37,323 bases of DNA from assembly GCA_028874335.1 (NCBI GenBank), contig JAPPJY010000010.1:1-37323 (forward strand), read 5' to 3'. The stretch's first letter is position 1, and every line of letters starts with the position of its first letter. The DNA comes from Gemmatimonadota bacterium (lineage in GTDB: Bacteria; Latescibacterota; UBA2968; GCA-2709665). Positions 1 to 7,239 of this stretch are shown here, in pieces. A program made the position numbers and the translations under genes. The notes beneath the pieces are model-generated. The model was given only the letters and a program-made list of their open reading frames with translations. It did no database searches and was not told the origin of the DNA.

Positions 1-777
1 GTCCTGTGCGAGAAGCCCGTGGCGATGAATGCGGGCGAGGCCCGGGACATGGTCCGCACGGCTGAAACAAACAACCGGCTGCTGAGTATCTGCTTCGAAT
101 ACCGGACCTGGAACGAGTCACGGTACCTGAGAGACCGGATCACGGAAGGCGTCCTCGGCCACGTGTACGCCGTTCGGACGTGGGGAGGGTGCGCATACGG
201 CCGGCCGGCGATCGCCTACGGTTCACCTGGATCATGCGGCGGCGGCGTACTGGCGCACTGGACGATCCACAACCTTGATCTCGTTCTCTGGCTGCTTGGC
301 AACCCCGAACCGCTGACCGCCAGCGCATTCCGCCATCAGCGGGCGTCCGACTGCCCGCCGCCGGCCGGACCCCCGGCAGACGACGTCGATCCAACGCCGC
401 TCGATCCGGATTTCGAAGACTTCGGCGCAGCCTTCATTCGGTTGTCCGGAAGCACCGTCCTGACCGTGGAAGGGAGTTTTTATCAGGGACCCGTTGACAG
501 AAACGAGGGTTGGGCCTTTCTCGGAGACCGGGGCAATGCGTCCGTCTCACCGCTCGGAATCTGGACCGACGACGGACGATCGTGGCGTGAGGAGGTACCC
601 GTCCTGAAGCCGTGTGACTACGATATGAGGAAACTTATCAACGAATTTCTGGGCGCCGTCCGTCTGGGTGAGGCGTCTCCCATTTCGGGCACGGAGATCG
701 TCCGAATCCAGCGGCTCATGGACGCGCTCTACGCCTCGGCGTCATCCGGGCGTGAAGTCGCTGTCGCAGGAGCTTGA
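1..777 (+). CDS. Gfo/Idh/MocA family oxidoreductase, C-terminal part (5' truncated by window edge)
   Basis: NAD(P)-dependent sugar or cyclitol dehydrogenase-like protein of the Gfo/Idh/MocA family, cytosolic. The frame is open from base 1, so the N-terminal Rossmann half lies outside the window. The first visible residues read VLCEKPVA, which is the family's EKP signature carrying the conserved lysine. The C-terminal alpha/beta domain follows. Its hallmark stretch GGGVLAHWTIHNLDL (residues 80-94) keeps the catalytic-type histidine (H90), but the position that is usually Asp in the D-x-G-x-H motif is His (H86). The real start is upstream; the in-frame GTG at 19 is inside the domain and is not a start. 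The next gene begins 21 bases after the stop, so the two are probably cotranscribed. The substrate cannot be told. Confidence 0.9.
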   Translation, partial: VLCEKPVAMNAGEARDMVRTAETNNRLLSICFEYRTWNESRYLRDRITEGVLGHVYAVRTWGGCAYGRPAIAYGSPGSCGGGVLAHWTIHNLDLVLWLLGNPEPLTASAFRHQRASDCPPPAGPPADDVDPTPLDPDFEDFGAAFIRLSGSTVLTVEGSFYQGPVDRNEGWAFLGDRGNASVSPLGIWTDDGRSWREEVPVLKPCDYDMRKLINEFLGAVRLGEASPISGTEIVRIQRLMDALYASASSGREVAVAGA

Positions 778-798
778 ATTATAAGGACAACACACACG

Positions 799-1407
799 AT
801 GGGGCTTGTCTACATCGAGTACATCAGTCGTCTGCCAGGCATCGAGCTTGAGACGTTTCGCGCGCAGGCCGCACAGGGACAGGAGGGCTGGGACAGCGGG
901 TATGAGGACGAGTTGGTTCTGTCCATCGGCCGTACGTGGCGATTGGGGCCCCAACCGGAGTACATGACCGTCTGGCACACGCAGAACGCGGGCCTCGAAA
1001 GATTGGACGCGTGGGACCGCATCTTTCGCAGCGGCGAGGCGGACGACCTGGAAAAGCCGTTCTTTCAGGTCGCGCGGATCGACGTCGCCGGCTGCTACAA
1101 TCCGCTGCTCGAACCGGTTCCGGCCCGCAATGGAACGTACTACGCTGAGTTCTTCGGCGCACTCGACACCACGGATAACGTCAGAAGCTTCTTCGAGAGC
1201 CGTGCGAAACGCCATCCGGCCTTTACGCTCAATCTCCTCGTGCAGAGAATCGGGAAGCTGGCGCCCGAACCCGGCGGCCTTGCCGTCTGGACCATCCCCG
1301 ATTTCGCAGCGCTGGATTCCATCGCAACCGAGCTGGGTCAACCCGACACCCCAATCAGGCTTGCCACCGCGGGGACCTATGCGGACTTCGGCAGGGAGAT
1401 TCTCTGA
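799..1407 (+). CDS. Conserved-looking protein of unknown function, two alpha/beta repeats
   Basis: Unrecognised 202-residue protein, probably cytosolic, as no signal peptide or membrane segment is visible. It starts at ATG 799 after an AAGGAC ribosome-binding site. The two halves look alike. Each opens with an aromatic-rich strand (VYIEYISR near residue 4, YYAEFFGA near residue 114) and continues with a helix and further strands. This would suit a tandem ferredoxin-like dimeric alpha/beta barrel of the NIPSNAP or EthD type, but that fold call is inference. It directly follows the Gfo/Idh gene, so a role in the same sugar or cyclitol pathway is possible. I see no catalytic motif. Confidence 0.75.
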   Translation: MGLVYIEYISRLPGIELETFRAQAAQGQEGWDSGYEDELVLSIGRTWRLGPQPEYMTVWHTQNAGLERLDAWDRIFRSGEADDLEKPFFQVARIDVAGCYNPLLEPVPARNGTYYAEFFGALDTTDNVRSFFESRAKRHPAFTLNLLVQRIGKLAPEPGGLAVWTIPDFAALDSIATELGQPDTPIRLATAGTYADFGREIL

Positions 1408-1675
1408 GCGCCGTTTGCGGCAAATCAATTGAACAGAGTTTCCGCGAAGATTGCGCTCTGTCGAGGCAGGTCATCAAATTCTGGAAACGGTAGTTCCTGG
1501 TAAAGTGTGAATTGCGAACCATAACCACGGCCTCCCACAACTGGCTGACCGACAGCCCGAAAGAGGGGTGGCGCCTGGCGGACTCGATTTGCAATTGTAA
1601 TGAGGCCACGACAACACATATTGGTGGCGCATTTTCGAATAGAACCAGGCAGTGAAATATGGGTGTGATTGGCAA

Positions 1676-2806
1676 ATGACAGCAAGAGAAAAGGACAATC
1701 TCACAGAGTGGATTCGAATCGGGCCACCTGAAGTTCGAACTCGCGTTTACACATTCGCCTTCCAACCTGAAAGGCCAGATGAATTAATCGTAGGGACCCG
1801 CCCTGAAGGATTCTACAGATTTAATACTGAGAGGAATTCCTGGCAGCGGATAGACGTAGACTGCAAATTCACTCTCGGAATTGGGCCAAATCAACACAGT
1901 GTGGCGATCAGTGATCGAAATCGCGATGTCTTGTTCCTTGCCGCGGAACAACACGGTATATTGAGGACCGAGGATGGTGGCAAATCCTGGGTATACGCGA
2001 ACACGGGACTTCGAGGCAAGGAGACACTTGCCCTGAACGGCATTTGTTTTTGTTTTCACCCGCAAGACAGCAGGATGATGCTATACGGGTCGGATGGCGG
2101 ACTGTACAGAAGCAAGGACATTGGACAGACATGGACACATGTTCAAGAAGGCCTTCCCACGTTGCGTCGCAATTTACAGGCAGATGGACGATATTGGGCC
2201 ACAAGCGTTTGCCGAATTGGTGTCCATTCTGCATTTCCCGATCGGGTATTTGCCGGCATCTATTGCGCACCGCCTGACGAATCGGCCGGAATGTACGTAT
2301 CGGACGATTTCGGTGAATCCTGGAACCCGTGCTCGACAGGCCTTCCCGAAGGGAAATTCCATGATCTCAACGATCACAATGGGGTGTACGACTTCGCGAT
2401 TTCCAATATCGATCCAAGGATAGTGTTTGTTGGTCTTCGCACGGGGCTGTTCGAAACACGCAACGGAGGGGTTTCATGGCAAGCAGTTGGTCCCTTCAGG
2501 ATGCCGGTTTCTGCGGTTTGCTTCCATCCGTACGACGCAGGAACGACATTTGTCGGTTTAGACGATGGAAGTGTCAGCCATTCGATCGATCATGGAAAAA
2601 CCTGGAGTGAAGTTAGCCGCGGTCTTCCTCTAAACATCCGGGCAGAACGCGTTGCTTTTCGATTCAAAAACTACGACGGAACCGAAGAAGAAAGAACCGA
2701 ATATCGATGGAGATCGCGTATATGGAAACTTGGGATTAATCCGAAAGTGCCCGATGAACTCTACGCGGCGACACCATTTGGCCTCTTCCAAAGGAAAATT
2801 GGTTAG
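1676..2806 (+). CDS. Asp-box (BNR) beta-propeller protein, sialidase/sortilin-like fold
   Basis: Protein of 376 residues with repeated Asp boxes (S/T-x-D-x-G-x-x-W) that mark the blades of a six- or seven-bladed propeller. Numbered from the GTG at 1652, they are TEDGGKSW 106-113, SKDIGQTW 154-161, SDDFGESW 217-224, TRNGGVSW 269-276 and SIDHGKTW 311-318. Such propellers occur in sialidases, Vps10/sortilin domains and many uncharacterised bacterial proteins. The arginine triad and the Tyr/Glu pair of true sialidases are not recognisable, so an enzyme name is not justified. No signal peptide is visible. The start is uncertain: ATG 1676 is chosen, and GTG 1652 in frame would add eight residues; neither has a good ribosome-binding site. 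By eye the gene is less GC-rich than its neighbours. Confidence 0.85.
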   Translation: MTAREKDNLTEWIRIGPPEVRTRVYTFAFQPERPDELIVGTRPEGFYRFNTERNSWQRIDVDCKFTLGIGPNQHSVAISDRNRDVLFLAAEQHGILRTEDGGKSWVYANTGLRGKETLALNGICFCFHPQDSRMMLYGSDGGLYRSKDIGQTWTHVQEGLPTLRRNLQADGRYWATSVCRIGVHSAFPDRVFAGIYCAPPDESAGMYVSDDFGESWNPCSTGLPEGKFHDLNDHNGVYDFAISNIDPRIVFVGLRTGLFETRNGGVSWQAVGPFRMPVSAVCFHPYDAGTTFVGLDDGSVSHSIDHGKTWSEVSRGLPLNIRAERVAFRFKNYDGTEEERTEYRWRSRIWKLGINPKVPDELYAATPFGLFQRKIG

Positions 2807-2902
2807 GCGACCGGTGTTTCTTCAGACAACGGATGCCTATCATTCAGCAATTCTCGTGGGGACGACCCCTATTCGTTGCACCGTGACGTAGGATCAATAC
2901 CG

Positions 2903-4201
2903 ATGCTCTTCGCACTGATCTTCTGCGCGCTGTTGACGTTCAATTTCCTCAGCTGTTCCATCGCGTTTGCGCAGAACCACCTCACGGCGGAACAGTATGA
3001 AGAGGACTTCGATTTTCTGTGGGAAACGTTCCGTGCGGACTATGCATATTTTGACGAAAAGCGGACGGACTGGGATCGTGTCAAAGAGATATACAGGCCT
3101 GAAATTAAATCGATTTCGACAAAATCGGAATTTATCGCGATGGTCGAGCAGGTCCTGGATGAACTGTACGACGACCATATTCATCTGAACACGCATACGG
3201 CATTTTCGCCGAACATCGTGCCTTCGCGGACGGATATCTGGGCGGAATGGACAGACGGAAGAGCGATCGTTATGGGAATCCGATCGGGCTTTCCCGCGGA
3301 TACCGCGGGTCTGCGTCCCGGTATGGAGATCCTTCGTTTCAATGGAATGCCGATCGAAGACGCCGTCAGAAAGCGGATGGGCAGAGCCATCGTCGAAGTC
3401 GACGACGACATTAAGGATTGGACGCTGAGAAAAGTGCTGGCGGGATTTCGGAATCAGAACAGGAGGTTCGAGTTCCGGGACCAGGGCGAGACCAGGCTGG
3501 TCTCCATTCCTCCGGAACCGTTCGATATCGCCGATCGCTTGCAGCACCAATCGAAACTCGATTTCCAAATTCTGGGTGACCGGATCGGATACGTGGCCAT
3601 CAACGGCACCCTGGTGGACAATGGACTTCTGAAGTCATTCGATGACGCACTCGAGGAGCTGCCTGAAACCGACGGATTGATCCTGGACCTGCGCAAAGTC
3701 GGCGGTGGCAATACGGGGGTTGTTGAAGGAATTATCGGACGCCTGATTGACCGGGAACGCGTGTACCAGCGAACCGTACCACGCAATGGAGAGCCGTATC
3801 TGAGCCGGGTCAGACCGAGAGGTAGGTGGCAATATGCAAATCCCGTTGTCATTCTGGTGAACCGCTGGACGGGAAGTGCCGGGGAGGGTCTGGCAATCAG
3901 TCTGGATGCACTTGATCGAGCGACCGTGGTTGGAACGAAGATGGCGGGACTGGAGGGTTCGGTCTTAACGATGCGGATGCCCAATTCGGGAATCGGATTT
4001 CAGTGTACAAATCAAAAAATCTTCAACGGCACGCTGAAGGGTGACGCGGCATCTCAAGAGTTCGTCGGATCGTCACGACGCGCGTACGTGCCATCTTTGC
4101 TTGTCGACCCACTGAAGGTATCATGGGGCGAGTCGGAGGATCCAATCCTGAAGAGAGGCGTTGACGTACTCCGGGGTATCGGACACCAATATGACCGATA
4201 G
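2903..4201 (+). CDS. Exported S41-family (tail-specific/tricorn-like) serine peptidase with PDZ domain
   Basis: Secreted or periplasmic peptidase of 432 residues. ATG 2903 opens a typical signal peptide (MLFALIFCALLTF, small residues, then FAQ at the cleavage site); an in-frame TTG at 2876 would only place charged residues before it. A helical N-terminal domain containing LYDDHIHLN is followed by a PDZ-like segment (AGLRPGMEILRFNG) and the S41 core. The nucleophile is probably the Ser of NRWTGSAGEG, residue 325. The Lys of the CtpA-type Ser/Lys dyad, expected near GTKTFGKGS, is not conserved here, where the line reads GTKMAGLEGS. The enzyme is therefore closer to the tricorn/IRBP-like branch (S41B) or has altered catalysis. 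The substrate is unknown. Confidence 0.9.
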   Translation: MLFALIFCALLTFNFLSCSIAFAQNHLTAEQYEEDFDFLWETFRADYAYFDEKRTDWDRVKEIYRPEIKSISTKSEFIAMVEQVLDELYDDHIHLNTHTAFSPNIVPSRTDIWAEWTDGRAIVMGIRSGFPADTAGLRPGMEILRFNGMPIEDAVRKRMGRAIVEVDDDIKDWTLRKVLAGFRNQNRRFEFRDQGETRLVSIPPEPFDIADRLQHQSKLDFQILGDRIGYVAINGTLVDNGLLKSFDDALEELPETDGLILDLRKVGGGNTGVVEGIIGRLIDRERVYQRTVPRNGEPYLSRVRPRGRWQYANPVVILVNRWTGSAGEGLAISLDALDRATVVGTKMAGLEGSVLTMRMPNSGIGFQCTNQKIFNGTLKGDAASQEFVGSSRRAYVPSLLVDPLKVSWGESEDPILKRGVDVLRGIGHQYDR

Positions 4202-4514
4202 GCAAATCGAACGTACATTCGGTTTCTTTCATGGGTGAGACGTTCTGTACTTGCGTTGCATGGCCTTGAGTTCACTTGATGAATTGCCGACCTCAACCTT
4301 GGTGGATACCGCCTGCAGATTAACAGATTTCGAGATCGTACACCTCCTGAGTTGCCCGCTGAGCGAAAGGAGAGAGAAGCCAGAGAAAGACATTAGCCAG
4401 TAGTGCCATCCTATACGTGCCTGATCCTTGTCCAGGAGATCGATCTTGCAACCATCCGCATTCGCGGCTATATTAAAGGGGATTATATACTTGGGTTGAC
4501 AGGGGGCTTGTCTA
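4202..4514. other. Intergenic stretch with one promoter
   Basis: 313 bases between the S41 peptidase and the orphan 102-residue protein. The only structure I can support is the promoter listed separately near its right end. A long reverse-strand open frame crosses this stretch, but most of it is the complement of the downstream gene and it has no recognisable protein character. Confidence 0.5.
4446..4474 (+). promoter_or_regulatory. Sigma-70-type promoter for the orphan 102-aa gene
   Basis: TTGCAA at 4446-4451, a 17-base spacer and TATATT at 4469-4474 give a good housekeeping promoter with a start predicted near 4481, about 34 bases before the ATG. The same TTGCAA-N17 geometry is found at the MazEF locus. 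A TTAAAGGGG box (4473-4481) overlaps the -10 and recurs upstream of the BrnT-like toxin at 4864-4872. Confidence 0.5.
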
Positions 4515-4823
4515 ATGTTCATCGACGAAGACGGGAAAGTGGACGGCGGCGACATGACCGCGGCCGAGAACCATAGGCGGGTCCACAACGAGATGGCTGG
4601 CATCACTGAGGACGACGAAAAAGAACTGAAAGGCCGAATGTCTAATCCTAAACAGATGCAACACAAGGCGTTCGTCTTTGACGGCCACGAGGAGGACACG
4701 GGCAAAAGATGGAAGTACGAGGCCAAGGTGGGTGTACCGCTGGACCCGACTGTAGTTCACGACACCCCCAAGTTTCCTCTCGGCTCAGTGATGGTCGTGC
4801 GAGAAGGGAAAGACCATAAGTAG
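4515..4823 (+). CDS. Small highly charged hypothetical protein
   Basis: Unrecognised 102-residue protein, rich in Asp, Glu, Lys and His, with no signal peptide or membrane segment. It starts at ATG 4515 after an AGGGGG ribosome-binding site eight bases away, and a promoter lies at 4446-4474, so expression is credible. The N-terminal half is acidic and probably helical (TEDDEKELKGRM). The C-terminal half alternates charged and beta-prone residues and ends in GSVMVVREGKDHK. It stands just ahead of a toxin-antitoxin pair and shares upstream sequence boxes with it, so it may belong to the same mobile or stress module. That is inference, and no family can be named. Confidence 0.55.
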   Translation: MFIDEDGKVDGGDMTAAENHRRVHNEMAGITEDDEKELKGRMSNPKQMQHKAFVFDGHEEDTGKRWKYEAKVGVPLDPTVVHDTPKFPLGSVMVVREGKDHK

Positions 4824-4850
4824 GCCGATTCCACGCCGTCAACCTTAGTA

Positions 4851-4890
4851 TATAATTCCCATGTTAAAGGGGTGTTTAGACAAACATGGG
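4851..4890 (+). promoter_or_regulatory. -10 element and inverted repeat upstream of the BrnT-like toxin
   Basis: TATAAT at 4851-4856 is a perfect -10 hexamer, although no good -35 is visible 17 bases upstream. Immediately downstream, CCCATGTT (4858-4865) and AACATGGG (4883-4890) form a perfect 8-bp inverted repeat that would cover the transcription start and early leader. BrnA-type antitoxins autorepress through operators of this kind, so an operator is the likeliest reading. A leader hairpin is the alternative. Confidence 0.45.
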
Positions 4891-4910
4891 CTTGACGTGG
4901 CGTAGGTGCT

Positions 4911-5207
4911 ATGTCATTCAAATTCGAGTGGGATGATAACAAAGCAGCATCAAATTTCACGAAACACCGGGTGGCATTTATTGAAGCAAAATCCATATTC
5001 GAGGATCCGTTCCATGTTGATTTCTACGACCCCGATCACTCTTACGATGAACAGCGGTATGTTTTAGTCGGACAATCGGAGCGAGGTCGTTTATTGATCG
5101 TGTCTTATACCGAACGTGGCGAAGTTGTACGTTTAATAGGTGCGAGGGAAGCGACCCGAAGGGAGCGAGAATCTTATGAAGAAGGCAGAAGCCAAAATAG
5201 AAGATGA
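4911..5207 (+). CDS. brnT: BrnT-family (DUF497) ribonuclease toxin
   Basis: Toxin of a type II toxin-antitoxin pair, 98 residues, the usual length for BrnT. BrnT has a RelE-like fold and cuts RNA to halt translation under stress until bound by BrnA. The family pattern is easy to read: an N-terminal FEWDDNKAASNFTKH, then VAFIEAKSIFEDP, then DPDHSYDEQRYVLVGQSERG, and the C-terminal LIGAREATRRERESYEEG. The start ATG 4911 fits the family N-terminus. The antitoxin frame overlaps its 3' end by 32 bases, which indicates translational coupling. The gene order toxin-then-antitoxin is normal for brnTA. Confidence 0.92.
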   Translation: MSFKFEWDDNKAASNFTKHRVAFIEAKSIFEDPFHVDFYDPDHSYDEQRYVLVGQSERGRLLIVSYTERGEVVRLIGAREATRRERESYEEGRSQNRR

Positions 5208-5415
5208 ACTGCAGGCGGAGTACGACTTGAAGAGCCTGCAGGTTAGGAAGGTGGGACCGGGGCGAGAGGGCTTTGGCAGATTCGTCGTCCGGTTGGAACC
5301 TGATGTTGCAAGGGTGTTTCCGGACGCTGATTCCGTTAACGAGGCATTGCGTTTCCTGATACGGGTGACCAGAGAAAACAAGCCGGCGCTTTCAAATGAT
5401 GCAGGTGATGACTGA
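5176..5415 (+). CDS. Antitoxin partner of BrnT (BrnA-like/ribbon-helix-helix type)
   Basis: Small antitoxin-like protein of 79 residues that should bind and neutralise the BrnT-like toxin and repress the operon. ATG 5176 is preferred over an in-frame upstream codon at 5140, because MKKAEAKIEDELQAEYDL is a typical antitoxin opening and gives the usual short overlap with the toxin gene. The EYDLKSLQVRK segment is the toxin-binding type of sequence seen after DUF497 genes. The C-terminal half (FVVRLEPDVARVFPDADSVN, then EALRFLIRV) looks like one strand followed by two helices, as in ribbon-helix-helix DNA binding. It is not a textbook BrnA, so the family name is held back. Confidence 0.75.
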   Translation: MKKAEAKIEDELQAEYDLKSLQVRKVGPGREGFGRFVVRLEPDVARVFPDADSVNEALRFLIRVTRENKPALSNDAGDD

Positions 5416-5477
5416 CACCTGAAGTGAAGGTCCGGACGCTGGAGTTCTTTTAAAAAATCGAAATCGGTACGTATGTG

Positions 5478-5510
5478 AATCCCCGTTGGTCCTGCTGGCT
5501 GGCGGGGATT
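5478..5510 (+). terminator. Putative hairpin terminator after the toxin-antitoxin pair
   Basis: AATCCCCG (5478-5485) and CGGGGATT (5503-5510) form a perfect 8-bp stem around a 17-base loop, followed by ATATTCT. The stem is strong but the tract after it is only moderately T-rich, so this could be an inefficient intrinsic terminator. It lies 63 bases after the antitoxin stop and before the HAD gene. Confidence 0.4.
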
Positions 5511-5565
5511 ATATTCTAATGAACAGATGTGTTTTTCGTCGGCGCGTATAAATTCTAAAAGTGCA

Positions 5566-6219
5566 ATGAAATCAGTCATTTGGGACTTCAACGGCACGAT
5601 TCTGGATGACGTAGGACTTGCAACACGTTCGATGAACGGACTGTTGCGCAGAAGAGGACTGCCGACGATCGACAAGGCGGCGCATCGACGGGTCTTCAGG
5701 TTTCCCGTATCCAATTACTATCGTCATTTGGGATTCGACCTGGACCGTGAAGACCAACGCGACATTTCCGATGAATTCCACAATGTTTACCAGGCCGGTA
5801 TCGGATCGTGTTCACTGAATCCGGGAATCGCGGATGCGCTCAAGTTCCTGGAAGAACATGGAATGGATCAGTTCGTGTTGTCGGCTGCCGAAGAAGAGAT
5901 GGTCGTTTCGTGGGTGCGTATTCACGGTCTTCCGGAACGATTCAAGGGTGCGTACGGGCTCCAGGATCGATTGGCCGCGACGAAAGAACAGAGATGCCGC
6001 GATCTGATAGAAGATTTCGACCTCGATCCATCCGCGACGCTGTTCATAGGCGACACGGACCACGACGTGGAGGTGGCACGCGCCGTGGGCTGCCTTCCGC
6101 TTGTCGTATTGCAGGGGCACCAGGACAGGTTCCGGTTTGCAGGTGCGGAATGTGAGATCTATGATTCCTTTCACGACTTGGTCAAAGCGCTTCCGGTGGA
6201 TGGAACTGCCGGAAGATAG
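5566..6219 (+). CDS. HAD-superfamily hydrolase-like protein (phosphoglycolate phosphatase type) with DxN motif I
   Basis: Cytosolic 217-residue protein of the haloacid dehalogenase superfamily with an alpha-helical C1 cap. ATG 5566 places motif I at once (MKSVIWDFNGT). The nucleophile is D7, but the residue two further on, normally the Asp acid/base of phosphatases, is Asn (N9). Motif II is probably the Ser of FVLSAAEEEM, motif III the Lys of AATKEQR, and motif IV is IGDTDHDVEVA. Phosphoglycolate phosphatases, pyrophosphatases and beta-phosphoglucomutases share this fold, and the Asn makes ordinary phosphatase turnover doubtful. An in-frame ATG at 5527 would add 13 residues unlike the family. 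No close operon partner is evident. Confidence 0.85.
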   Translation: MKSVIWDFNGTILDDVGLATRSMNGLLRRRGLPTIDKAAHRRVFRFPVSNYYRHLGFDLDREDQRDISDEFHNVYQAGIGSCSLNPGIADALKFLEEHGMDQFVLSAAEEEMVVSWVRIHGLPERFKGAYGLQDRLAATKEQRCRDLIEDFDLDPSATLFIGDTDHDVEVARAVGCLPLVVLQGHQDRFRFAGAECEIYDSFHDLVKALPVDGTAGR

Positions 6220-6221
6220 GC

Positions 6222-6263
6222 GTATACAATGTATACAGTGAAAGTAACAGGGTATACAGTGAA
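6222..6263 (+). promoter_or_regulatory. Three GTATAC boxes, likely operator cluster
   Basis: GTATAC occurs at 6222, 6231 and 6252. The second and third lie inside a perfect 12-bp direct repeat, GTATACAGTGAA (6231-6242 and 6252-6263), with a pitch of 21 bases, close to two helical turns. GTATAC with flanking T/A is the core of many GntR-family operators. The cluster ends two bases before the AGGAGG of the GH43-like gene, so a bound repressor would block transcription or leader access. No GntR gene is in the window. Confidence 0.45.
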
Positions 6264-6272
6264 GGAGGCAGA

Positions 6273-7184
6273 ATGAAGACCTTTCCATTGGAGTACACTG
6301 CGGCCGGCGCCGCGGGACAGATGTCGTTCCATCTGCCGAAGGCGGTGCAGTACGAGGGAAATCCGGTCCTGACGGCGACCGAGGACCAGGAGTTTGCGGG
6401 GCAGGACGCGACGTACATCTCGGTGCTGCCGACGGCGGGCGTGCTTCCGGATCCGATCGATGCGTATTATGCCTACGTGGCGACGCACGACGGTTCGGAA
6501 ATCTGGCTCGCAACGGCGCCGCACCCGCTGGGACCCTGGACGTGGCGGCGGGCCGTGCTGGAACTCTCGGCGACGTCGTTCACGAAGCACATTTCATCTC
6601 CCTCGGTCGTCATGCACAACGGGAAGGTCTACATGTACTTCCATGGCGTACACACGAGCGGCAGGCAGCCGACGGCGCTCGCGACTTCCAGTGACGGCGT
6701 GCATTTCGAGCAGAAGATCTTCCCGATAATGACAACGCACCCGAACCGAAAGAACCACTGGTACGGTCAGAGCGTGAGCTATGTCCGGGTGGTCAAGGAC
6801 GGCCCCATGTTCATTGGGACCTTTCAGGGGAACGGGCTCGGATGGAACGCGCAGGCGAATGGCGTGACAACCGTGGCCGGCCTGGCGATGAGCGTGGACG
6901 GCATCCACTGGCGGCTGTCGAAAAAACCGCTGCTTGGGAATATGCCGGGCAGCCGGGGGCCGTTCGCATCCATCCTCGTTCGTCTGTGGGACCGCTGGCT
7001 GATGCTGTTCAACGATGACCGAGGACTTTCCGGGGCGCTTTCGGAGGGTTCGGACGTGACCGGTCCGTACGAGGACATGGGGTGCGTACTCGAATCCGGA
7101 CACTGGCCGTTTCCGGTGTTTCACGAGGACAAGCTCTATCTGCTGTGCGGCGGAATCAACGCCGCGGTGATAGAGTGGAAGTAG
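6273..7184 (+). CDS. Five-bladed propeller protein resembling GH43/GH32-type glycosidases
   Basis: Protein of 303 residues that reads like the glycosyl hydrolase clan of families 43, 62, 32 and 68: repeated blades with YISVLP, YYAYVATHDGSEIWLATAP and GPWTWRR, then HISSPSVVMHNGKVYMYFHG and SDGVHFEQKIFP. The Ser-Pro-Ser/Val stretch followed by G-K-V-Y-M-Y is typical of the central strands in these enzymes. I cannot place the catalytic Asp and Glu pair with certainty, so the activity is open. There is no signal peptide, so it acts in the cytosol or is exported unusually. The start ATG 6273 follows a strong AGGAGG. It lies under the GTATAC boxes and 55 bases ahead of the next unknown gene. Confidence 0.7.
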   Translation: MKTFPLEYTAAGAAGQMSFHLPKAVQYEGNPVLTATEDQEFAGQDATYISVLPTAGVLPDPIDAYYAYVATHDGSEIWLATAPHPLGPWTWRRAVLELSATSFTKHISSPSVVMHNGKVYMYFHGVHTSGRQPTALATSSDGVHFEQKIFPIMTTHPNRKNHWYGQSVSYVRVVKDGPMFIGTFQGNGLGWNAQANGVTTVAGLAMSVDGIHWRLSKKPLLGNMPGSRGPFASILVRLWDRWLMLFNDDRGLSGALSEGSDVTGPYEDMGCVLESGHWPFPVFHEDKLYLLCGGINAAVIEWK

Positions 7185-7239
7185 ACGAAGCATATCAGGA
7201 TTCAAATGAATCGAGAGAAAGGATGCAGGGGGAAGAACC

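Noticed and set aside
1425..1685. Reverse-strand frame with a protein-like end (GSQFTLYQELPFPEFDD) in the gap before the propeller gene
   Set aside because: It is short, lacks a convincing start and family, and overlaps the next gene's start. It may be a decayed fragment but cannot be supported as a gene.
4229..4726. Reverse-strand open frame of 165 codons
   Set aside because: More than 40 percent is the complement of the 102-residue gene, the composition is Ser/Pro-rich as in shadow frames, and no ribosome-binding site is seen.
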